A stretch of DNA of 62,914 nucleotides, taken from positions 1-62,914 of the forward strand of contig CAZODA010000016.1 of assembly GCA_964578485.1 (NCBI GenBank). The letters run 5' to 3'. Both the position numbers and the translations under genes were made by a program. Positions within the stretch are counted from its first letter, which is position 1. Each line of letters opens with the position of its first letter. The DNA comes from CAZODA01 sp964578485 (GTDB taxonomy: Bacteria > Bacteroidota > Bacteroidia > Bacteroidales > Marinilabiliaceae). Shown piece after piece: positions 54,236 to 60,991 of the stretch. A model generated the notes under the pieces. The model was not told the DNA's origin, made no database searches, and worked only from the letters and a program-made list of their open reading frames with translations.

Positions 54236-54409
54236 ATGAAAAAGGGAGATATAGCAAAGGTTTCGCCGAAGTTGACCGGAGAAAAAGACTGGATAGTGGG
54301 CGAAGTTATCGATGTGGAGAATAAGCCCTTCAAAGGTATTGTCATTGCTATTAAAGATCAGTTAGGACGTATCTTCTTTGGAGAAGAGAAATATTTTGTG
54401 CCTGCATAG
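54236..54409 (+). CDS. Small conserved-looking protein, SH3/KOW-like
   Basis: A 57-residue protein, MKKGDIAKVSPKLTGEKDWI through GEVIDVENKPFKGIVIAIKD to FGEEKYFVPA. The pattern of a turn (KGDIAKVSP) followed by short strands and a late FGEEKYF resembles small SH3-like or KOW-like beta-barrels. I have a vague memory of similar roughly 60-residue Bacteroidota proteins labelled as regulators. The coding look (alternating hydrophobics, clean stop) is strong for its size. It is isolated on the plus strand between repeat DNA and a minus-strand gene. Function is unknown. Confidence 0.6.
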   Translation: MKKGDIAKVSPKLTGEKDWIVGEVIDVENKPFKGIVIAIKDQLGRIFFGEEKYFVPA

Positions 54410-54547
54410 TGATTTTACAACTGTTATTAAGGGAGATTAAGACCCTTGCAAATGGCAGGTTTAAATGATTGTTTGAAGCCTTTTATAGCCTCGTTGAACA
54501 AAAACGGTAAATATTGACAAATCAGATAATTGATTATAGATTAATTT

Positions 54548-54895
54548 TTATCCCCAAAAACATCCATAACTATCTCCTTCTACGATTTCATTAAATTCTT
54601 TCAATGTTTTTACAATCGGTACCGGACTATATGAGTGCCATTTTAAATCTGCCCTAAGCCAGAATATTTTCCAATGGTTCTTAGATTTAATGTAGGTGGT
54701 TTTTGCTATAAGAGATTCAATTTTCTTATTCGGATCATCCCAATGAGGTCGAATTTCATAGATTACAATGCTTTGTCCATCAATTTTATATGAGATGTCA
54801 AGCTGGTCACGAATTTCTTCCGGAGGTCGAATTTCTTCCATGAAATTCTCCATAGTCTCTACTATTTCCATAGTTTTTAATATATCAAAACTCAT
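54548..54895 (-). CDS. DUF3024 protein
   Basis: A 115-residue cytoplasmic protein of the DUF3024 family. The characteristic stretch YEIRPHWDDPNKK (residues 46-58) is followed by KTTYIKSKNHWKIFWLRADL and a tryptophan-rich end. Family members occur in many Bacteroidota accessory regions, and no role is established. It lies 27 bases after a short frame and downstream of a HigBA-type module, all on the minus strand. Confidence 0.75.
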   Translation of the reverse strand: MSFDILKTMEIVETMENFMEEIRPPEEIRDQLDISYKIDGQSIVIYEIRPHWDDPNKKIESLIAKTTYIKSKNHWKIFWLRADLKWHSYSPVPIVKTLKEFNEIVEGDSYGCFWG

Positions 54896-54922
54896 ATCAT
54901 GATTTGTTATCTGTTGGTGTTT

Positions 54923-55120
54923 TTATTGATAAATATTTTCTGTTATTTTTCCACTTTTCGTATTAATATAGTATGTCCTTAGATATCCACCGGGATTTCC
55001 GGTTACAGGAATCATTTCCACTCCTGTTTCCCTCTCTTTTTCCTCAACGAGATAGGACCTAATAAGTGAATGCAAATGGTTAATATCTAACTTAACGATA
55101 GAGTCGTTTGACAAGAGCAA
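54923..55120 (-). CDS. Short hypothetical frame, possibly a fragment
   Basis: 65 codons beginning with TTG, 4 bases after the HigA stop. The sequence (IRSYLVEEKERETGVEMIPV, then TGNPGGYLRTYYINTKSGKI) looks like the end of a real protein with a beta-hairpin, but no family was recognised. The lack of an ATG and the small size make truncation likely. Confidence 0.35.
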   Translation of the reverse strand: MLLSNDSIVKLDINHLHSLIRSYLVEEKERETGVEMIPVTGNPGGYLRTYYINTKSGKITENIYQ

Positions 55121-55124
55121 TTTA

Positions 55125-55430
55125 CTATGTTATTTGTTGATTATTTAATTCTACGCTAAAATTTATTTTTGCACCCAAAGCTTCAAAGACCTTTAATATA
55201 GTAGTAAATCGAGCGTCAGTTGTGCTGTTCTCAATTTTTGAAATCTGTGCTTTTTTTACTCCTACAAGTTCTCCTAATTGTTCTTGAGTTAAATTTCGTT
55301 CTTTTCTTGCTTTTTTTATTGCTTGTCCCAATAAATCAAGACGAAGTTCATTTTCAAAATCATTTCTTTTTCTTGTCCCTTTTTCTCCGATATATTTATC
55401 GGTTAATTCTTCTAAACTATATGTTTTCAT
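55125..55430 (-). CDS. higA: XRE-family antitoxin (HigA-type)
   Basis: A 101-residue helix-turn-helix protein. The HTH covers about residues 35-90 (LLGQAIKKARKERNLTQEQL, GVKKAQISKIENSTTDARF, then LKVFEALGAKINF). It is preceded by a leader seen in antitoxins of HigBA/RelBE-like modules (RKRNDFENELR). It should bind the toxin and repress the operon. Its start overlaps the end of the toxin gene by 14 bases, the toxin-first order typical of HigBA. The antitoxin is intact although the toxin is not. Confidence 0.85.
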   Translation of the reverse strand: MKTYSLEELTDKYIGEKGTRKRNDFENELRLDLLGQAIKKARKERNLTQEQLGELVGVKKAQISKIENSTTDARFTTILKVFEALGAKINFSVELNNQQIT

Positions 55431-55776
55431 TTGCTTGTGTTTTTTCGTTGAAGTACTTTAGTCTTAATTTTTCAGCTCTTTCAATATCAATCTTTGGTGT
55501 CTTTTCAGTTTTCTTTATCAATCCGTGTGTCGAAATTACAATAGTGTCTGTCTTATCTGTCTTATCCCAAAATGCAAAGAGTCGATAATAGGTTTTCTTA
55601 AATTTTGTTCTAAACTCCCAAATTTCGTCTTGCAATTTCTTGAAAAGTTCTTTATCGTTTGTAATTCAGGATTTCCAAATGTTATAAATAATTTTATTTC
55701 TTGTTTTTTCATCAAGATTATCTAAAAATTTTTTTGCTTCTTCTAAAAAATGCACTCGGAATTTATAATCTTCCAT
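55417..55776 (-). pseudogene. higB: HigB/RelE-family toxin with premature stop
   Basis: A 119-codon gene from ATG at 55776. It reads MEDYKFRVHFLEEAKKFLDN and LDEKTRNKIIYNIWKS, then a TGA at codon 37 (55666-55668), then continues in the same frame with ITNDKELFKKLQDEIWEF and KKTYYRLFAFWDKTD to the end. The pattern ELFKKL..EIWEFRT...YRLFAFWD is diagnostic for phage-derived Gp49/HigB-like RNA interferases. A single base change could have produced the TGA. An internal restart after the stop would lack the first helices. Confidence 0.78.
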
Positions 55777-55796
55777 TTAATTCTATATTTATTAAA

Positions 55797-55825
55797 CAAA
55801 GATAAAAGTTTCTTATTTAGGAAAC
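55797..55825 (-). promoter_or_regulatory. -7 box and inverted repeat of the HigBA operon
   Basis: TATCTTTG on the minus strand (55797-55804) fits TAnnTTTG, about 21 bases before the toxin ATG. Directly upstream is GTTTCctaaataaGAAAC (55808-55825), a likely operator. Confidence 0.45.
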
Positions 55826-56076
55826 AATAATTTTGTAAAAAAAGAAGGTTTGATGGTTAGGCGCAGGGCGGATTTCGAAGTAATAAACTGTCAATATACT
55901 TTGAAATTTTATTCGAGGTAGAACTTGTCGTTGTGAATTGCTTTGACTTCGTCGATTTTCACTTCGCTCCAATTCAAATTGTATCTTTCTTATCCTGTCC
56001 CGTTATCAAGTCTAATTTGAAGTTGTGATAATCAATGCCTTTTACATTCGTTATTTCACAATTTATCATTCATCAT
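55826..56076. repeat. Repeat-containing gap before hsdM
   Basis: No gene. It contains tgacttcgtcgattttcacttcgctccaatt-type GC-rich module words around 55948-55972, cctgtcccgttatcaag (55996-56012), and a run of catttataattc-like words just before the hsdM stop codon. Confidence 0.45.
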
Positions 56077-57606
56077 TTATAATTCTTCAGAGTCGCTATT
56101 TATTGTTTCCATAATTTCTTTGAAACTATTTAAACTCGATTCAATGTTTTCGATAATTTCGCTTGCCAAAATATCGGGGTCGGGCAAATTTTCCAAATCG
56201 GTTAGGCTTTTGTCTTTAAGCCAAAAAATATCCAAGTTTGTTTTATCCCTTGCCAGTATTTCTTCATAAGTGTATTTTCTCCAGCGACCTTCTGGATTTT
56301 TTTCGCTCCAAGTTTCGGTGCGTTTATGGCGATTCTTAGGATTATAAAGCTTAACAAATTCTGCCAAATTGGCTGTGGTCATTGGTTTTTTCTTCAAGGT
56401 ATGGTGAATATTGGTTCTATAATCGTAAAACCAAACCTCTTTTGTTTGTGCTTCTTTACTTGCAGCTCTATTGTCGAAAAATAATACATTTGCTTTTACA
56501 CCTTGCGCATAAAATAAACCTGTTGGCAATCGCAAAATAGTATGTAAATCGGCTGTAAGCATTAATTGTTTGCGGACTTCTTCTCCGGCACCGCCCTCAA
56601 ATAATACATTATCAGGCAAAACAACAGCTACCTGTCCTGTAACTTTGAGCATGGTTTTTATATGCTGTAAAAAGTTTAGTTGCTTGTTCGAGGTTGTTTC
56701 CCAAAAGTCTTGACGGTTGTAACTTAAATCTTCTTTTCCGGCTTCGCCTTCTTCGTTAATTACTGTGTAACTGCTTTTTTTGCCAAAGGGTGGATTTGCT
56801 AACACATAATCGTAACGCTTGCCCGAATCGGCTACCAAGGCATCGCTTGATGATATAAAACTATCGCTGGTAATGTCACCAATATTGTGCAAATACATAT
56901 TCATTAGGCACAAACGACGCGTGTTTGCCACAATCTCGTTGCCATGAAACGTTTTGTTTTTTAGAAATTCCTTTTCGTCACGGTTGAGTTGGTTGTGTTC
57001 CACTATCCAATCGTAAGCGGCTAAAAAGAAACCGCCCGTACCACAAGCTGGGTCGGCAATGGTCTTTTGTGGTTTTGGTTGAACACAGGCAACCATGGTT
57101 CTAATCAAGGCTCGGGGCGTAAAATATTGTCCCGCTCCCGATTTTGTATCTTCGGCGTTTTTTTCGAGTAAGCCCTCATATATTTTGCCTTTCACATCAG
57201 CTCCCATCATAGACCATTGTTCTTGATCAATCATGCTGATAACCCTTGAAAGCTTTGCGGGGTCTTGAATTTTGTTTTGACTTTTGGTAAAGATATGCCC
57301 TAACATTCCTTTTTCGGTGCTCAAGCTGCGAAGCAATTGTGCGTAAAACGATTCCAACTCCGCACCCCGTTTGCCCGATAAGGTTTCCCAATTGCAAAAC
57401 TCACCATTGACAATTTCTTTACCTTCCACATCTTTAATGCGTGGAAATTTCAATCCCTTGTTGTATGGCGGTTTGTTGAGCTCATCGGTCATTTTAAGGA
57501 ATAGCAAATAAGTAATTTGCTCCAAGTAATCGCCATAGCTAACACCATCATCACGCAGAACGTTGGCAAGGTTCCAAATCTTTGATATGATTGCTGAATC
57601 GGTCAT
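56077..57606 (-). CDS. hsdM: Type I restriction-modification DNA methyltransferase, HsdM
   Basis: A 509-residue N6-adenine methyltransferase subunit. The N-terminal helical domain (about 1-140) is followed by the methyltransferase fold with the AdoMet motif ADPACGTGGFFLA (about 185-197) and the catalytic NPPFGKKS (about 271-278, the N-P-P-F form for adenine). It works with HsdS to methylate and with HsdR added to cut unmodified DNA. Length is normal. It lies last in the operon seen here, separated from hsdS by a small broken gene and AT-rich repeats. Confidence 0.95.
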   Translation of the reverse strand: MTDSAIISKIWNLANVLRDDGVSYGDYLEQITYLLFLKMTDELNKPPYNKGLKFPRIKDVEGKEIVNGEFCNWETLSGKRGAELESFYAQLLRSLSTEKGMLGHIFTKSQNKIQDPAKLSRVISMIDQEQWSMMGADVKGKIYEGLLEKNAEDTKSGAGQYFTPRALIRTMVACVQPKPQKTIADPACGTGGFFLAAYDWIVEHNQLNRDEKEFLKNKTFHGNEIVANTRRLCLMNMYLHNIGDITSDSFISSSDALVADSGKRYDYVLANPPFGKKSSYTVINEEGEAGKEDLSYNRQDFWETTSNKQLNFLQHIKTMLKVTGQVAVVLPDNVLFEGGAGEEVRKQLMLTADLHTILRLPTGLFYAQGVKANVLFFDNRAASKEAQTKEVWFYDYRTNIHHTLKKKPMTTANLAEFVKLYNPKNRHKRTETWSEKNPEGRWRKYTYEEILARDKTNLDIFWLKDKSLTDLENLPDPDILASEIIENIESSLNSFKEIMETINSDSEEL

Positions 57607-57662
57607 GTGGATAATTATGAGTTTGAATTATGAATTATAAATTATGAATTATGAATTGTGGC

Positions 57663-58038
57663 TTAGGTTTTTTGTGGTTTATTTAGTTTTTCATTGCTTG
57701 TTATGATTATGGATGCCAGAATTTTTCTCACCTCTTTAATATCTGATGTTAATGAAAGGAATTGTTCATTGTCTATATAATTTGTTTTCAATAATAGTTC
57801 CAGCCAATAGTCTGCTTCATTTGCCTCTTTTTGTGCAATTGCCAATTTGTGAACAAAATCTGCCAAGCTTTCAGCATGTTCAGCTTCTCGAACCAAAGCA
57901 CCAATAGCAGTGCCACATCTAAGCAACTGCTTGCTCATTATATATTCTTTTTTTTTCCTTTAAAAACTTATGTAGATTAACAATCTTAATTGCAAAGCTT
58001 AGGCTTTTTTCCTGAATTATATTGGGTTTTTTGTTCAT
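57663..58038 (-). pseudogene. Four-helix-bundle protein (23S rRNA intervening-sequence type), frameshifted
   Basis: The first frame starts MNKKPNIIQEKSLSFAIKIV with NLHKFLKEKK and the second continues EYIMSKQLLRCGTAIGALVR with EAEHAESLADFVHKL to the end. Joined, they make the normal protein of about 124 residues with the SKQLLRSGTSIGANV-type family motif. An A9 run at about 57951-57959 holds one base too many. The downstream part alone, 91 codons from an ATG, is still open. Genes of this family are often placed inside R-M operons, with unknown role. The homopolymer suggests reversible slippage or a sequencing slip. Confidence 0.75.
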
Positions 58039-58049
58039 GCCATAAATAG

Positions 58050-58129
58050 TTTTAACTCCTCATTCATAATTCATAATTTATCATTCACAATTCACCTTCC
58101 CTCATTTATAATTCATAATTCACCATCCC
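58050..58129. repeat. aattcataattcat-type near-tandem words
   Basis: Repeated tcataattcataattt and tcatttataattcataattc words lie between hsdS and the four-helix-bundle gene. Similar words occur at 57612-57656 and 56055-56085. AT-rich and low in complexity; no gene. Confidence 0.6.
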
Positions 58130-59473
58130 TCATTCTCTTTTCCCTCCCCGTATCTTCTTCAGCAGCTTTGCGGCCGGCTCGTAATCGGCTTCCTGTTTGC
58201 ATTTGGCTACTTCGGCTTTGCTCAGTAAGCGTCCCTCAAATGCTTTTTTCAAAATACTTTGCCTTAGAGCTTCGGCTTTTTCCAATGCTTCGTTTATATT
58301 TTGCTCTACCTTGTCGCAAACGGATAGGCGGGTTTCGATTTCACGAACGATGACGTGTTGTTCGGTGAGGGGAATCTTGATAAAATCCAAATTAGAAAAT
58401 TTGCTCTTATTCAAAATTGGTAATGTTGTTGAAGACGCATTAGATTTTATCTGTTCCTGAAAATATGAAGATATAACTTGATAGTAAATAAATTTAGATT
58501 CATATTGTTTTGAAGGTATAATAGCATTTATTTGTTGATTACATATTCCTTCTTTTTTTATTAATCCCGTTTTCCCAATTGTTGCTCCAATACAAGTAAT
58601 AAGAATTGAGCCAATTGGGATATGTCTCCCATTTAAAAATCCTAATTTAGAAACACCATCAATTGAATTAACTACATTAATCCCTTGTTCTAAATCGGTG
58701 GGTTTATAAAATGGGTATTCAATTATTTCATAGAATTCCAACCTTGTTTTTGAAGGTGTACTGCCAGTAATAATTTTGCCAACCTCCTCCAACTTTACCC
58801 ATTTCCAACCTTCAGGCAATTCACCATCTTTTACTGGTGGTCGTTGAGCGGAGTCGAAACGCCCCTCAAACGCCTTTTTCAGCACCGCCTGCCGATATAG
58901 CTTCAGTTGCTCTTGTGCAATTTTAAGGTCGGCAATGCCACGGTTGAGCGAGGCAAAGAGGGTTTCGATTTTACGGACGATGGCGCGTTGAATGGGAAGA
59001 GGGGCGAGGGGGAAAAGGATTTTAGATAAATTTTTTCTGGATATTCTTTTTCTTGTTGAACCACTTTGAAGGCTTGCAATTTCTTTTCGTATACGTGGGC
59101 TGTTAATGCAATAAAGTAAAAAATGGTTGTTAACAAAAGTATGACCTGTCCTAATTATTGCAACATCAACCACTGTAACATATTTTTCTTTTATTAGTGG
59201 AAATATTGCAGCTCTACCGAGGGGTTCGGGCATTCGTGCAATTAAAATATCGCCTTGTTTCAGAAATGTACACTTCAGTTCTATACTTTTTTTGTAAGTT
59301 AAAAATCTATTCGATTTATTTTTAAAAATTCCATCTCCAATATCTGCTAGTTGAATGAGTCGAACTTTACCATTAATATCTTGGTCTTTACTTTCAACCC
59401 AATCACCATCACAAAAAATTCCTTCTGGAGAAATTATATCGTTTAATGTAAGTTCTACCCAATCCTCTTTCAT
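58130..59473 (-). CDS. hsdS: Type I restriction-modification specificity subunit, HsdS
   Basis: A 447-residue specificity subunit with two target-recognition domains (about 1-150 and 215-370). Each is followed by a conserved coiled helix (VRKIETLFASLNRGIADLKI, then KKAFEGR; VREIETRLSVCDKVEQNINE, then KKAFEGRL). It decides which DNA sequence the complex modifies and cuts. After the first KKAFEGR a 12-residue piece, FDSAQRPPVKDG, is encoded by a copy of the dispersed GC-rich repeat, in frame, before ELPEGWKWVKL resumes. The start overlaps the stop of the HigA-ImmA gene by four bases. The recognised sequence cannot be read from the protein. Confidence 0.93.
   Translation of the reverse strand: MKEDWVELTLNDIISPEGIFCDGDWVESKDQDINGKVRLIQLADIGDGIFKNKSNRFLTYKKSIELKCTFLKQGDILIARMPEPLGRAAIFPLIKEKYVTVVDVAIIRTGHTFVNNHFLLYCINSPRIRKEIASLQSGSTRKRISRKNLSKILFPLAPLPIQRAIVRKIETLFASLNRGIADLKIAQEQLKLYRQAVLKKAFEGRFDSAQRPPVKDGELPEGWKWVKLEEVGKIITGSTPSKTRLEFYEIIEYPFYKPTDLEQGINVVNSIDGVSKLGFLNGRHIPIGSILITCIGATIGKTGLIKKEGICNQQINAIIPSKQYESKFIYYQVISSYFQEQIKSNASSTTLPILNKSKFSNLDFIKIPLTEQHVIVREIETRLSVCDKVEQNINEALEKAEALRQSILKKAFEGRLLSKAEVAKCKQEADYEPAAKLLKKIRGGKRE
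58839..58862. repeat. GC-rich dispersed repeat inside hsdS
   Basis: ggtcgttgagcggagtcgaa and the following acgc match 30558-30581 with one difference and, reversed, 30768-30791 with few. In hsdS it encodes the SAQRP-containing linker without breaking the frame. Confidence 0.8.
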
Positions 59474-60603
59474 AATACAGCTAATAAAGATTTGTGAATA
59501 AACTGTTTAGGGATAAGTTCCAGCACATTCTCCTTAAACAGGTTTTGGTTGCGGTACGATAGTTTTTTGTTAAAAGCTAAAGCCCCTATAATAATTGCCG
59601 GATGCACATTGTATTTAACACTACATTCTTTAACTTTTCCTACAGTAAGATAATTTATGTGTGGTTCAAGAAAGTCAAGTATTTCGATATGACTCAAGTG
59701 TTTAGCTGCCAATTTATTTGCTTCTTCTTCTTGTTTGTCGGTGGTTTGTTCGTGCAGATTATCGAGCACAAATGGGGTTTCCTCGTTAAGATGTTTTAGT
59801 ACATGCGCAATTTCGTGTGCTACGGTAAACCAAAAATTATCAATACGTTTGAAGCGTGCCGTATAAACAATTACCGGTTTGCCATCGAGCAAAAATGCTG
59901 CCCCATCAAGGTACGTTTTTTCAAGGTGTGGCAACACGAAAAAAGTAAGGCCACAGGCGTTCAGTTTTTTTATAAACAACTTAATTCCATTAGCAAGGGT
60001 TGTGTAATCAACCATATTTTTATATAAGTTTTCCAATGCTATTTTGTTGTACGTCGGAACTTCAAAGGTACGGCTGTAAGTTTTTGCCATTTGATACCAA
60101 GTGGCGGCATAGGATGCGTTGAACTGGTTATATGCTTCTGATTTTTTGCAAAGAGGCAATACGTCTTCATCTAAAAAAGTGAAATCCAATGAGGATATTC
60201 CCCAGAATTTTTTCACTTCGCCGGTGAGTACATTAATATCGCGGGTAGGCTGCAACCAACCTTTTTTCATCATATCGCGCACTGGCATACGGTTATAAAT
60301 AATAGCTTTGGCTTCTACATCGGCAGTTGTTTGTTCCTGCTTTTCCTGTTCGAGCCACAAACGGTAATTGTTGTCGAGGTTTAGCCAATATTGGGGCGAT
60401 GTATTAAAGGCACTGGCAAGTTTCTTAGCATTTCCAATGTTAAGAGGTTGCTTGTCGAGCAAAATACTGTTAAGGTGTTTTGGCGAAAGCCCCAACACAT
60501 CGGCAAGTTCTTCCTGCACCCAGTCTCGTATTTCCATTTGTTCTTTAATAAAATAACCAGGGCCGAATTTTTTTGCTGCTTTTAAGTTTTTAATTGAAGC
60601 CAT
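59470..60603 (-). CDS. HigA-type antitoxin with ImmA/IrrE peptidase domain
   Basis: A 377-residue fusion. The N-terminal helix-turn-helix (about 15-75, IRDWVQEELADVLGLSPKHL) belongs to the HigA antitoxin family. The rest contains an ImmA/IrrE (DUF955) metallopeptidase with HEIAHVLKH at about 258-266. Peptidases of this type can destroy repressors in response to a signal. It stands between the HigB-like toxin and hsdS within the R-M operon and overlaps hsdS by four bases. It might connect the toxin or the R-M system to damage or phage sensing. The frame is intact. Confidence 0.88.
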   Translation of the reverse strand: MASIKNLKAAKKFGPGYFIKEQMEIRDWVQEELADVLGLSPKHLNSILLDKQPLNIGNAKKLASAFNTSPQYWLNLDNNYRLWLEQEKQEQTTADVEAKAIIYNRMPVRDMMKKGWLQPTRDINVLTGEVKKFWGISSLDFTFLDEDVLPLCKKSEAYNQFNASYAATWYQMAKTYSRTFEVPTYNKIALENLYKNMVDYTTLANGIKLFIKKLNACGLTFFVLPHLEKTYLDGAAFLLDGKPVIVYTARFKRIDNFWFTVAHEIAHVLKHLNEETPFVLDNLHEQTTDKQEEEANKLAAKHLSHIEILDFLEPHINYLTVGKVKECSVKYNVHPAIIIGALAFNKKLSYRNQNLFKENVLELIPKQFIHKSLLAVL

Positions 60604-60617
60604 AGCTGGTGGTTTTT

Positions 60618-60920
60618 TTAATCTCCATAATGGTTTGAAATTTCAAAAAGGTGAAATTCGCCTATGGTTTTTTCTTCATTCATCCATATTATTTCCATCT
60701 CAAGGCGATACTTACCACTCAACCTCACAGAGTAATGTTTTTCATATTTTTTGAAATTGAGAGACGGGTCCTTCCATAAATCATAAATATCCTTCGCAGC
60801 ATCAATCTTTTGAATGGTAGCAAAGAATTTGTCTATGATTTCCGGCCGTAATTTCAATTTCTTTGATTTTCCGGTTTCATAAAGCTTTTCAAGTTCCTTA
60901 TCGTCAATATAAACGTCCAA
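60618..60920 (-). CDS. HigB/RelE-type toxin in the R-M operon
   Basis: A 100-residue protein starting at a TTG codon. The second half (FKKYEKHYSVRLSGKYRLEM, then IGEFHLFEISNHYGD) matches HigB-like plasmid-maintenance killer toxins, which cleave mRNA on the ribosome; the SVRLSGKYRL and late I-S-N-HY pattern is typical. The HigA-ImmA gene begins 14 bases downstream. Unlike the other toxins of this window, its frame is complete. The weak TTG start may keep expression low. Confidence 0.78.
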   Translation of the reverse strand: MDVYIDDKELEKLYETGKSKKLKLRPEIIDKFFATIQKIDAAKDIYDLWKDPSLNFKKYEKHYSVRLSGKYRLEMEIIWMNEEKTIGEFHLFEISNHYGD

Positions 60921-60922
60921 TC

Positions 60923-60945
60923 TTGTAAAGTGTTTTACAAATATA
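60923..60945 (-). promoter_or_regulatory. Promoter and operator of the embedded toxin-antitoxin pair
   Basis: TATATTTG on the minus strand (60938-60945) fits TAnnTTTG. It abuts the perfect 7-bp inverted repeat TTGTAAA (60923-60929) / TTTACAA (60934-60940), just before the TTG start. This is a good site for autorepression by HigA. It also offers an internal promoter for hsdS and hsdM. Confidence 0.5.
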
Positions 60946-60991
60946 GAAACATAATGTTAAAATGCAAATGTCAATTAGAAGTAAAATGTAA

